A stretch of 12,995 nucleotides of DNA from LGRD01 sp031382215 (GCA_031382215.1 JANMYQ010000279.1:1-12995); one strand, 5' to 3'. Shown: positions 1 to 6,531, numbered from the stretch's first letter. Numbers and translations are program-made. The notes: generated by a model from the sequence alone, not told the origin.

Positions 1-416
1 TTGCGCAGCCGCTCGGCCATCAGGAAGGTGATGACGGGCCAGCCGACGAGGAAGCCGATGGAGTAGATCAGCCCGTCGAAGCCGCTGGCCATCACCGCCG
101 CCGAGATGCCCAGGAAGGACGCCGCCGACATGTAGTCGCCCGCGATCGCCAGGCCGTTCTGGAAGCCGGTGATGCCGCCGCCGGCGGTGTAGAAGTCGGC
201 CGCTGACTTGGTCTTGGACGCGGCCCACTTGGTGATGAACAGCGTGCCCACGACGAATGCGCCGAACATGCCGATGGCGGTCCAGTTGGTGGCCTGCTTC
301 TGGGCCTGGCCCAGGTCGGCGCCAGCGGCGTAGACGGCCGCGGACACGCCGAACAGCGCGAACAGCGTCAGCAGGCGGCGCGTGTGGTCGTTTCCGTTGA
401 ACATGGCGCGGCTCAT
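1..416 (-). CDS. actP: Cation/acetate symporter ActP, N-terminal part (runs off left edge)
   Basis: Sodium:solute symporter family permease for acetate and other short monocarboxylates in the inner membrane. The 138 visible codons read from an ATG at 416 to the window edge. They begin with a hydrophobic leader (LLTLFALFGVSAAVYAAG) and then match the family hallmark segments DFYTAGGGITGFQNGLAIAG, DYMSAASFLGISAAVMASG and YSIGFLVGWPVITFLMAERL, which I recognise from E. coli ActP. The start overlaps the yjcH stop in an ATGA (413-416), so the two genes are translationally coupled, as is usual for this pair. About 400 C-terminal residues lie outside the window. No acs gene is visible. Control probably comes from the region upstream of yjcH. 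Confidence 0.95.
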   Translation of the reverse strand, partial: MSRAMFNGNDHTRRLLTLFALFGVSAAVYAAGADLGQAQKQATNWTAIGMFGAFVVGTLFITKWAASKTKSAADFYTAGGGITGFQNGLAIAGDYMSAASFLGISAAVMASGFDGLIYSIGFLVGWPVITFLMAERLR

Positions 417-721
417 TTCAGCACCGCCTTGGCGACGGCGTCGGACAACTCATCGAACTCGCCGTTGGCGCGGTTCACGTAGTAGGCCGTGATCACGACG
501 GTGAACACGATCACGCCGAAGCCAATCGGAATGCCCATCGTCATCACGCCGTCGCCCAGGCGCTGCGACAGGAATTCCTTGTTGAAGGCCACCAGCAGGA
601 TGAAGCCGTAGTACACGACCATCATCGCCAGCGTGAGCCACCAACCGAAGCGGGTTCGCTTGGCTTTGAGCTCCTGGTATTTGGGGTGCGCGGCAATGCG
701 CTGCGCGAGTTGTGTGTCCAT
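413..721 (-). CDS. yjcH: DUF485 inner-membrane protein YjcH, partner of ActP
   Basis: 102-residue DUF485 protein, a small membrane protein of unclear biochemical role that is almost always encoded directly before actP. It has a soluble N-terminus (HPKYQELKAKRTRF) followed by two membrane segments at about residues 26-46 and 62-83, and a charged C-terminal tail. The ATG at 721 is preferred over a longer upstream reading because it sits behind a strong ribosome binding site (AAGGAG, 7 bases before ATG) and matches the usual family start and length. The extension back to 835 has no family similarity. First gene of the yjcH-actP operon, with a 4-bp overlap to actP. Confidence 0.93.
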   Translation of the reverse strand: MDTQLAQRIAAHPKYQELKAKRTRFGWWLTLAMMVVYYGFILLVAFNKEFLSQRLGDGVMTMGIPIGFGVIVFTVVITAYYVNRANGEFDELSDAVAKAVLK

Positions 722-905
722 GGCTTGTCTCCTTGTTGTGCCGACCGTCAGCGCGCGAATGATGAGCCTGGCGACTGACCACGCTCTGACGCGAAACCAA
801 CAAAGGCTGACGCTACGCTTATCGTCAACTGACAAGCTGTCCAGCGCATCGGCCCGGCGCAGCCGCCTTGATCTGCGTCAAGCGGGGCCGGGAACTTGGG
901 GACGA
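722..905 (-). promoter_or_regulatory. Upstream region of yjcH-actP
   Basis: 184 bp between the end of the HCCA-isomerase-like gene (906) and yjcH (721). It holds the yjcH ribosome binding site, an FNR/Anr-like dyad at 868-881, and four copies of CTGAC (plus-strand starts 775, 786, 807 and 829). On the minus strand a possible -35 TTGACG lies at 828-823, but no convincing -10 follows at the right spacing, so no promoter is placed. I see no gene in this stretch. Confidence 0.5.
868..881 (-). promoter_or_regulatory. FNR/Anr-type dyad site candidate
   Basis: TTGATCTGCGTCAA differs from the FNR-family consensus TTGAT-N4-ATCAA at one position (G for A in the right half). It lies about 150 bp upstream of the yjcH start and just past the stop of the gene before it. 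An oxygen-responsive CRP/FNR regulator could bind here. The same bases could instead form a weak 5-bp stem (CTTGA/TCAAG) at the end of the upstream transcript, although no T-run follows. The assignment is inference from the motif alone. Confidence 0.45.
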
Positions 906-1544
906 TCAGCGCGTGATGCCGTCCCGCGGCGCACCGGCCTGCTGCCACGCGGGGCCGTCGAACCAGGCCTCGCCGCGCAGGCAGGCGGCCAGCATCTCGA
1001 GCGAGTCGATGCCCCAGAACAGGCGGTCGTCGACTTCGATCGTGGGCACGCCGAACAGGCCCAGCGTTATGGCTTCGTCGGTGGCCGCTTTCAGCGCCTG
1101 CTTCACGGCCGCGCCATTCGGGTCGCCGGCGGGCGCGAGGGCCAGGGTCAGCGCGGCCAGACGAGCCGGGTCGTTGGCGTCATGCCCGCCGTGCCACACA
1201 TGGTGCAGCACGCGCTCGCACGCATGCCGGTTGGTGGCCACACCGTCGTCAGTGCAGGCCAGCAACAGGCGCAACAGGGCGAGTGGGTTGAACGGGTGTT
1301 GCGCGGGCGTCTGCAATTCGATGCCATGGCGGTGTGCCAGCCAGTACACGTGGCGGAAGGTCCAGGCACGTTTGGGCTCGATCTCGGCCGGGCCCTTCTG
1401 GCCCCAGTGCTTCAGCATGCCGGCAAACAGCACCGGCCGATAGCGCACGCTGTACGACAGGCCTTCGAGCGCCTGCGGCAGGTGTTCGAAGGCCAGGTAG
1501 GCAAACGGCGAAACGGGATCGAACCAGAAGGTGAGCTGCTTCAT
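906..1544 (-). CDS. DsbA-fold 2-hydroxychromene-2-carboxylate isomerase-like protein
   Basis: 212-residue thioredoxin-fold protein of the DsbA/HCCA isomerase (kappa-GST-like) group, which uses glutathione rather than a redox CXXC pair. The N-terminus FWFDPVSPFAYLA carries the conserved serine (about S12) where DsbA would have its CXXC. The cis-proline motif LFGVPTIEVDDRLFWG sits near the C-terminus (about residues 157-172), and the intervening insert is helical and His/Arg rich. No signal peptide, so cytoplasmic. The ATG at 1544 overlaps the stop of the DUF1289 gene as ATGA; the open frame extends further upstream but loses family similarity. The true substrate is unknown: a naphthalene-pathway isomerase is only the founding member, and the context gives no aromatic pathway. 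Last gene of the liuE-ybaK-DUF1289 run. Confidence 0.85.
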   Translation of the reverse strand: MKQLTFWFDPVSPFAYLAFEHLPQALEGLSYSVRYRPVLFAGMLKHWGQKGPAEIEPKRAWTFRHVYWLAHRHGIELQTPAQHPFNPLALLRLLLACTDDGVATNRHACERVLHHVWHGGHDANDPARLAALTLALAPAGDPNGAAVKQALKAATDEAITLGLFGVPTIEVDDRLFWGIDSLEMLAACLRGEAWFDGPAWQQAGAPRDGITR

Positions 1545-1753
1545 TCGGGGTCCCTGACCGGATCGACCTGCGCGTTGATCTGGAACTGCCGCCGACGCTG
1601 CGGCAACAGCTTCCACACCGTGCGCTTGGCGCGGTCGTCCATCACCGACCATTCGGCGATCTCGTCGAGCGTGCGCAGGCAGCCTTCGCACCAGCCGCTG
1701 GGCTCGTGCATGCGGCACACGCTGATGCAGGGGCTGGGGGTGGGAGTGGTCAC
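1541..1753 (-). CDS. DUF1289 cysteine-rich small protein
   Basis: 70-residue DUF1289 protein. The sequence shows the family signature: PCISVCRM near the start, then WCEGCLRTLDEIAEW, giving four cysteines at about residues 9, 13, 22 and 25 in a CxxxC...CxxC arrangement that suggests a bound metal or Fe-S centre. The basic C-terminal half (KRTVWKLLPQRRRQFQ) is typical. The start is a GTG at 1753 whose bases overlap the YbaK-family stop (GTGA), indicating translational coupling. The stop in turn overlaps the next gene's ATG. The molecular role of the family is not established, and nothing here narrows it. Confidence 0.88.
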   Translation of the reverse strand: MTTPTPSPCISVCRMHEPSGWCEGCLRTLDEIAEWSVMDDRAKRTVWKLLPQRRRQFQINAQVDPVRDPE

Positions 1754-2247
1754 GTCGAAGGCGTCACGTCACACACCGGCGCGCCGGTCAGCGCCGCCAG
1801 GTCGGCCGGGCGCAAGCGGAACACGCCGTTGGGGTGGCCGGCGGCGGCCCAGATCTCGTCGAAACGGAACAGCTCGCGGTCGATCAGGGTGATCGGCGCG
1901 TTGGCATGCGCCAGCGGTGCCACACCGCCGATCGTGAAGCCGGTCTTGGCCTTGACGAACTCGGCATCGGCGCGGCCGATCGCGCCCGTCTGTGCGGCGA
2001 CTTTTTTCTCGTCGACTCTCCGGTCGCCCGACGTGACCACCAGCACCGCCGCGTCGTCACTCTTGCGCTTGAAGATCACGCTCTTGGCGATCTGGCCGAC
2101 CTGCACGCCGAGCGCATCGGCCGCTTCCTGCGAGGTGCGCGCCGCGACCGTGAGCCACAGCGGCGCGTGGGCGTGGCCGGCTTCGGCCAGCGCTTGCGAC
2201 ACGCGTTGGAAGCCTTCCGGCCGGGTGTTGTCCATGCCTTCCGTCAT
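1750..2247 (-). CDS. YbaK/EbsC-family aminoacyl-tRNA deacylase
   Basis: 165-residue protein of the YbaK/ProRS-INS superfamily, free-standing editing domains that hydrolyse mischarged tRNA such as Cys- or Ala-tRNAPro. Visible family features are the conserved lysine stretch GQIAKSVIFK (about residues 51-60), VTSGDRRVDEKKVA, and the substrate-pocket glycine motif FTIGGVAPLAH (about 104-114). The C-terminal AGHPNGVFRLRPADL is also typical. The ATG at 2247 overlaps the liuE stop as ATGA and is chosen over an open upstream extension that merely runs antisense-frame through liuE. A second possible start lies at 2235. Which tRNA it edits cannot be told from sequence alone. It rides in the liuE transcript without an obvious pathway link. 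Confidence 0.88.
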   Translation of the reverse strand: MTEGMDNTRPEGFQRVSQALAEAGHAHAPLWLTVAARTSQEAADALGVQVGQIAKSVIFKRKSDDAAVLVVTSGDRRVDEKKVAAQTGAIGRADAEFVKAKTGFTIGGVAPLAHANAPITLIDRELFRFDEIWAAAGHPNGVFRLRPADLAALTGAPVCDVTPST

Positions 2248-3158
2248 GCCGCCGCCTTCTCGCGCTTTGTCAGCAGCGCCTTGCCGGCACGCGACACCGG
2301 CGGGAGGCCGAGCACGCCGGAGATGAAGGCGCCCGCGTCGACCAGCGCATCCAGGTCGATGCCGGTTTCGATGCCCATGCCGCGCAGCATGAAAAGCACG
2401 TCTTCGGTGGCCACGTTGCCGGTGGCGCCTTTGGCGTAGGGGCAGCCGCCGAGGCCGGCGACGCTGGTGTCGAAGGTGTGCACGCCAAGCTCCAGGCAGG
2501 CCAGGATGTTGGCCAGCGCCTGGCCGTAGGTGTCGTGGAAATGGCCGCTCACTTCGGCCAGCGGATAGTGCTTCAACGCACGCTCGAGCGCGGCCTGCGC
2601 GCGTTTGGGCGTGCCGACGCCGATGGTGTCGGCCACGCCGCAGTGGTCCACGCCGATCTGCTTCATCAGGCGCACCACACGCTCGACCTCGTCCAGGCTG
2701 ACCTCGCCCTGGTAAGGGCAACCGAGCGCACACGAAATGGCGCTGCGCACCTTGACGCCGTGGGCATGAGCCGCCGCCACCACCGGCGCAAAACGTTCGA
2801 TCGATTCTTCAATCGAACAATTGATGTTGCGCTGGCTGAAGGCTTCACTCGCGGCACCGAAGACGACGATCTCGTCGGGCTGGCTCGGCAGCCCCGCCTC
2901 CAGCCCTTTCATGTTGGGCGTGAGCACCGAATAACGAACTCCGGGCTGGCGCTGAATGCCAGCCATCACGGCCGCGTTGTCGGCCATCTGCGGTACCCAC
3001 TTGGGGCTGACGAAGCTGGTGACCTCGATCTCGCGCAGCCCGGCCGCCTGCAGGCGGTGCACCAGCTCCACCTTGTGAGCCGTGTCCACCGGTTGCTTTT
3101 CGTTCTGCAGACCGTCGCGCGGGCCCACGTCGACGAGGGTGACTTGGTTCGGGATCAT
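2244..3158 (-). CDS. liuE: Hydroxymethylglutaryl-CoA lyase LiuE
   Basis: 304-residue HMG-CoA lyase that cleaves (S)-3-hydroxy-3-methylglutaryl-CoA to acetoacetate and acetyl-CoA, the last step of leucine degradation; cytoplasmic. It is a DRE-TIM aldolase-type barrel. DVGPRDGLQNE (residues 10-20) supplies the catalytic Arg14 and metal-ligand Asp15. SGHFHDTYGQALAN carries His206 and His208. The HMG-CoA lyase signature SVAGLGGCPYAKGATGN holds catalytic Cys239 and metal ligand Asn248. Length is normal for the family. The start at 3158 has an AGG ribosome binding site (AGGTAACACG before ATG). It is not contiguous with liuD because a plus-strand gene intervenes, so it needs its own promoter in 3159-3321 or readthrough from liuD. 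It heads a chain of four genes joined by 4-bp overlaps. Confidence 0.96.
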   Translation of the reverse strand: MIPNQVTLVDVGPRDGLQNEKQPVDTAHKVELVHRLQAAGLREIEVTSFVSPKWVPQMADNAAVMAGIQRQPGVRYSVLTPNMKGLEAGLPSQPDEIVVFGAASEAFSQRNINCSIEESIERFAPVVAAAHAHGVKVRSAISCALGCPYQGEVSLDEVERVVRLMKQIGVDHCGVADTIGVGTPKRAQAALERALKHYPLAEVSGHFHDTYGQALANILACLELGVHTFDTSVAGLGGCPYAKGATGNVATEDVLFMLRGMGIETGIDLDALVDAGAFISGVLGLPPVSRAGKALLTKREKAAA

Positions 3159-3321
3159 CGTGTTACCTCATGCATCCAGACCCCCTATTTTGAACCCGTG
3201 ACTTTTTCACGCTCGACCTGCCCTCCCTCGACCACCCCCGCATCTCGGGGATGGGACCGCCCGGGGCGTGACATGACGATCGATGCTCCCAGAGACACCA
3301 AGAACGAGACGAAGGACGTCC
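3159..3321. promoter_or_regulatory. Divergent intergenic region between liuE and the plus-strand gene
   Basis: 163 bp separating two divergent starts, so it should contain promoters for both. It includes the inverted repeat CGTGA-CTTTT-TCACG at 3197-3211 (5-bp arms, 5-bp spacer), which resembles a CRP-like TGTGA-N6-TCACA site with a shorter spacer. A small GC hairpin CCCCG-CATCT-CGGGG lies at 3236-3250. I found no convincing -35/-10 pair in either direction. No LiuR-like palindrome like the one upstream of liuB is present. Confidence 0.4.
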
Positions 3322-3735
3322 ATGGACCCGACCTACCGGCTGCGTACCGCCACCCGCCTTCACTTTCTGCTGCTGCGCCGGTATGGGCAGGACATCGACG
3401 TCAGCCACCTGCTCAAGAGCCGCGCCCGCAACCATGACGGATTGTGGCTCTGCAAGGCCACCGGTGACGCCGAGCTGATCGCGCTGGCTCGCCTGCTGGC
3501 ACACGCCAACCAGTTGCACGCCGAGGAAGAAGCGCGCCTGCGCGAAGAGGCGCTGATGAGCGCCTGCGCCATCGGCGGCGCCGCGAACGACATGCCGTGG
3601 AGCTTCGACACCTCCGGCTTCGGCTTGACTCACCCACTGCATCTGCCCGAAGAGCCGAACGAGCTGCCCCGCGCGGCACGCCGCTTCAATCCGCTTCGCT
3701 GGTTCAAGGGCAGCGCGCAGCACACGGGCGGCTGA
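3322..3735 (+). CDS. Hypothetical soluble protein, opposite to the liu genes
   Basis: 137-residue protein that I do not recognise. The only substantial plus-strand gene I accept in the window. It begins MDPTYRLRTATRLHFLLLRR, has a leucine/alanine-rich helical middle (ELIALARLLAHANQLHAEEE, residues 51-70) that is strongly acidic at its end, and a basic tail (RAARRFNPLRWFKG). No membrane segment or signal peptide is evident. The ATG at 3322 is preferred over an in-frame ATG at 3283 because an AAGGA ribosome binding site precedes it. The amino-acid composition looks like a real protein, and no minus-strand family alignment competes in this stretch. It is convergent with liuD (20 bp apart) and divergent from liuE. 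Function unknown; possibly a lineage-restricted Burkholderiales protein. Confidence 0.65.
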   Translation: MDPTYRLRTATRLHFLLLRRYGQDIDVSHLLKSRARNHDGLWLCKATGDAELIALARLLAHANQLHAEEEARLREEALMSACAIGGAANDMPWSFDTSGFGLTHPLHLPEEPNELPRAARRFNPLRWFKGSAQHTGG

Positions 3736-3759
3736 GCGCGCTCGCCTCAACCCGCTCAG
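3732..3759. terminator. Hairpin between convergent genes, overlapping both stop codons
   Basis: CTGAGCG at 3732-3738 and CGCTCAG at 3753-3759 form perfect 7-bp arms around a 14-base loop. The left arm contains the TGA of the plus-strand gene and the right arm contains the TGA of liuD on the minus strand. The left part also includes the 10-bp palindrome GAGCGCGCTC (3734-3743). Its position between converging genes suits a bidirectional transcription stop, but neither side has a T-run, so intrinsic termination is only tentative. Confidence 0.45.
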
Positions 3760-5776
3760 ACTGCCGCGAGGCGCAGCAACTCGCCGCCTTCGCTCACCTG
3801 GTCGCCCACTGCGTAGAGCAGTTCTTCCACCGTGCCGTCGCGCGGCGCGGCGATGGTGTGCTCCATCTTCATCGCCTCCATCACCGCCAGCGGCTGGCCC
3901 AGCTTGACGGCCTGGCCCACCTTGGCCAGGAAGGCCACCACCTTGCCCGGCATCGGTGCCGTCAGCCGCCCGCCTTCGGCCGCGCCTTCGCCGGCATGGG
4001 CGATCGGGTCGATCTGGTCCACCACCGCCGCGCCTTCGGGCGCGAAGACGCTGATGCGCTCGCCGGTGGCGTACACGGTGAGCGACCAGCGGCGTTCGCC
4101 GACCGTCACGTCGTGAAGGTCGCCACCCCGTGAGCTCGCGCTGAAAGGCCAACGCTGCGCGCCGAGCACCAGTTCCTGCGCGCCGCCGTGCGTACGCACC
4201 AGGTTCGCGACATGGTGCGTGCCTTGCACCTCCAGGTCGAACCGCCGCGTCGCCGCGCCGTGCAGGCGCCAGCCGTCGCGGCGCGACCACGGGTCGGCGC
4301 CTTCGAGTGCGCGCTCGGCCGCCAGCGCATGCGCCACCACGCCGGCCGCGGCCACTTCGAGCGGCAACGGCGCGGTGTCGAACAGCAGCGCGCGTTCGCG
4401 TTCGATCAAGGCGGTGTCGAGGTCGGCTTTCGAGAACGATGGGCTGGCCACCACGCGGCGCAGGAACGCCACGTTGGTGTGCAGGCCGACGATGTGCGTC
4501 TGCGCCAGCGCTGCATCGAGCCGCGCCAGCGCCTGCTCGCGGTCCTGGCCCCAGACGATCAGTTTGGCGAGCATGGAGTCGTAGTAGGGCGACACCACAT
4601 CACCCTCACGCACCCCGGCGTCGAAACGCACCGGCGCGCTCGGCGCACCCGCCGAAGCCGCACGCTCGAAGCTCACGGCGGCCGGCGTGCGGTACACGTT
4701 CAAGCTGCCGGTGGCGGGCAAGAACTGTGCGTCGGGGTTCTCGGCGCAGATGCGCGCCTCGATAGCATGGCCGTGCATGCGCAGGTCTTCCTGCTTCAGC
4801 GGCAGCGCCTCGCCCGAGGCCACGCGCAATTGCCACTCCACCAGGTCGAGCCCGGTGATCGCCTCGGTGACCGGGTGCTCCACCTGCAACCGCGTGTTCA
4901 TCTCCATGAAGTAGAAGCGCAGGTCGCCACCCTCCGTGGGCTCGGCGATGAACTCCACCGTGCCCGCGCCGACGTAACCCACCGCCTTGGCCGCTGCCAC
5001 CGCGGCCGCGCCATCTCGCGCCGGCGTGTTTCGCTCATGCCGGGCGCGGGCGCTTCTTCCAGCACCTTCTGGTGGCGCCGCTGCACCGAACAGTCGCGCT
5101 CGAACAGGTAGACGCAGTTGCCGAACGAGTCGCCGAACACCTGGATCTCGATGTGGCGCGGGCGCGTGACGTAACGTTCGATCAGCACCGCGTCATCGCC
5201 GAAGCTGCTGATCGCCTCGCGCTTGCACGAGGCGAGCGCAGCGGCGAATTCTTCTGACTTGGCGACCGCCCGCATGCCCTTGCCACCGCCGCCTGCGCTG
5301 GCCTTGATGAGCACCGGGTAGCCGATCGCATCGGCCTCGCGCTGGAGCAGCGCCGGGTCCTGGTCGGCGCCGTGGTAACCGGGCACCAGCGGCACACCGG
5401 CCTGGCCCATCAACTGCTTCGATTCGGCCTTCAGCCCCATCGCCTTAATGGCCGATGGCGGCGGGCCGATGAACACCAGCCCGGCATCGGCACACGCTTG
5501 GGCGAAATCTTCGTTCTCGCTCAGGAAGCCGTAACCCGGGTGCACCGCCTGTGCGCCGGTGGCCAGCGCGGCGGCGATGATGCGGTCGCCGCGCAGGTAA
5601 CTTTCTTTCGGTGCCGGCGGGCCGATGTGCACCGCTTCGTCGCAGGCCAGCACGTGCTTGGCGTTGGCGTCGGCGTCGGAGTAGACGGCCACGGTGCGCA
5701 CGCCGAGCTTGCGCGCTGTGGCAGCCACCCGGCAGGCGATTTCGCCGCGATTGGCGATCAGGATCTTCTTCAACAT
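3756..5776 (-). pseudogene. liuD: Methylcrotonyl-CoA carboxylase biotin-containing alpha subunit LiuD, frameshifted
   Basis: ATP-dependent biotin carboxylase plus biotin carrier that, with LiuB, converts 3-methylcrotonyl-CoA to 3-methylglutaconyl-CoA. Reading from ATG 5776 (GGAG ribosome binding site 7 bases upstream) gives MLKKILIANRGEIACRV, the ATP-grasp glycine loop KASAGGGGKGMRAV (about residues 158-171) and ERDCSVQRRHQKVLEEAPAP. After Met255 the frame breaks and ends at 4898. The other frame continues the family exactly: AAAKAVGYVGAGTVEFIAE, the catalytic segment MEMNTRLQVEHPVTE, and the carrier motif AVMEAMKMEHT with biotinyl Lys637 (codon 3867-3869). Restoring one C to the CC at 5011-5012 rejoins everything into 673 residues, the normal length. 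Both halves look undecayed, so this is either a recent mutation or a base-calling error. If real, the 292-residue product lacks half the ATP-grasp domain and the biotin site. Confidence 0.93.
5742..5776 (-). repeat. liuD start, copy B of a 35-bp diverged repeat
   Basis: First 35 bases of liuD, encoding MLKKILIANRG plus two bases. They match 31 of 35 bases of a second copy at 5856-5890. All four differences fall at third codon positions, and only the second codon changes its amino acid (Leu here, Phe in the other copy). Confidence 0.85.
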
Positions 5777-5791
5777 GTTGTGCTCCGCGGC

Positions 5792-5890
5792 TCAATCGCC
5801 GTTCGCTCCGCTCACCAGGCAATTTGACTTCGTCGCTGCGCCGCTTCGCAGCTGGTCTCCGCGATTGGCGATAAGAATCTTCTTGAACAT
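5792..5890 (-). other. Short ORF with a duplicated biotin-carboxylase start upstream of liuD
   Basis: 32 codons from ATG 5890 to TGA 5794-5792. It opens MFKKILIANRGD, nearly identical to the liuD start, then turns into unrelated sequence (QLRSGAATKSNCLVSGANGD). A GAGG element 5 bases before the ATG could act as a ribosome binding site, and the ORF starts 7 bases after the DUF4126 stop. It is in the same frame as liuD, with exactly 114 bp between the two ATGs, and its TGA lies 15 bases before the liuD ATG. It may be a remnant of a rearranged biotin carboxylase gene start, or a leader ORF that couples liuD translation to DUF4126. It could also have no function. Copy A of the 35-bp repeat spans 5856-5890. 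Confidence 0.55.
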
Positions 5891-5897
5891 GGTGACC

Positions 5898-6521
5898 TCA
5901 TGTACTCGGCTGGCCCGCCGCAAACCAACCCGTGAATCGCCTCGCCAACTGGCGCAGGAATCTGCCGAACACCCAGATCAGCGCCACCATCACGATCAGC
6001 GCCACGCCCAGCGCCGCGAAAAACACGTACGGGTGCTCCCACGACAACCATAAGCTGGCCGGCACCACGCTGTCGCCCAGCAAGGACAGGCCGATGTTGG
6101 AAAACGGTTCGGGCGAGGTGTTGGCGGCCGCGCGCGTGGTCGCCTTGGCCACGTGGCTGGTGGCGGCCAGCGTGCCGCCGATCAGCGCCGCGGCCATGGC
6201 CCAGGAAGACTGGTCGGCGCCGAACACGCTCGCCGCGAGCGCGGCGCCGGCCGGAATGCGAACCAGGGTGTGAACCATGTCCCAGAGCGAATCGAGGCCC
6301 GGGATCTTGTCGGCGAAGAACTCGACGAACAGCATGAAGCCGCTCGCACCCAGCATCACCGGCGACTGCAGCAGGTGCAGGCCGCTGGGCAACGGGACCC
6401 AGCCGAGGTAACCCGCGATGCCGGTGCAGAACAGCACCGCGTAGAGCCGCAGGCCACTGGCCCAGCCGAGCGCCGCGGCGACGGCAAGGAGTTGGGGGGT
6501 GTCCAGGTTCAGGTCTGTCAT
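5898..6521 (-). CDS. DUF4126 family membrane protein
   Basis: 207-residue integral membrane protein of the DUF4126 family, function unknown. Hydrophobic segments appear at about residues 10-35, 50-70, 85-130 (with small residues and GGTLAATSH) and 165-190, separated by family-like polar loops such as FADKIPGLDSLWDMVHTLVR (about 69-88). The ATG at 6521 follows a near-perfect ribosome binding site (GGAGG, 5 bases before ATG). A 6-bp hairpin (6532-6546) stands immediately upstream of that site. It sits between liuC (44-bp gap) and liuD in the same orientation, so it is probably co-transcribed. I recall DUF4126 genes near acyl-CoA metabolism in related bacteria, but no biochemical role can be assigned. 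Confidence 0.85.
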   Translation of the reverse strand: MTDLNLDTPQLLAVAAALGWASGLRLYAVLFCTGIAGYLGWVPLPSGLHLLQSPVMLGASGFMLFVEFFADKIPGLDSLWDMVHTLVRIPAGAALAASVFGADQSSWAMAAALIGGTLAATSHVAKATTRAAANTSPEPFSNIGLSLLGDSVVPASLWLSWEHPYVFFAALGVALIVMVALIWVFGRFLRQLARRFTGWFAAGQPST

Positions 6522-6531
6522 GTTTGCCTCC

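Noticed and set aside
633..1892. 419-codon open frame on the plus strand
   Set aside because: Runs antisense to yjcH, the isomerase-like gene and DUF1289, all of which are supported by family motifs and ribosome binding sites or coupled starts.
2478..3437. 319-codon open frame on the plus strand
   Set aside because: Antisense to liuE and overlaps the start of the better supported plus-strand gene in another frame; low-complexity composition.
3163..4290. 375-codon open frame on the minus strand
   Set aside because: Out of frame with liuD, whose C-terminal biotin carrier motif is in a different frame, and Arg/Gly-rich without a domain.
3756..5000. Independent gene from GTG 5000 for the C-terminal part of LiuD
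   Set aside because: It begins mid-domain in the biotin carboxylase fold with no ribosome binding site. One inserted base joins it to the upstream part in a full-length family match, so it is treated as one broken gene.
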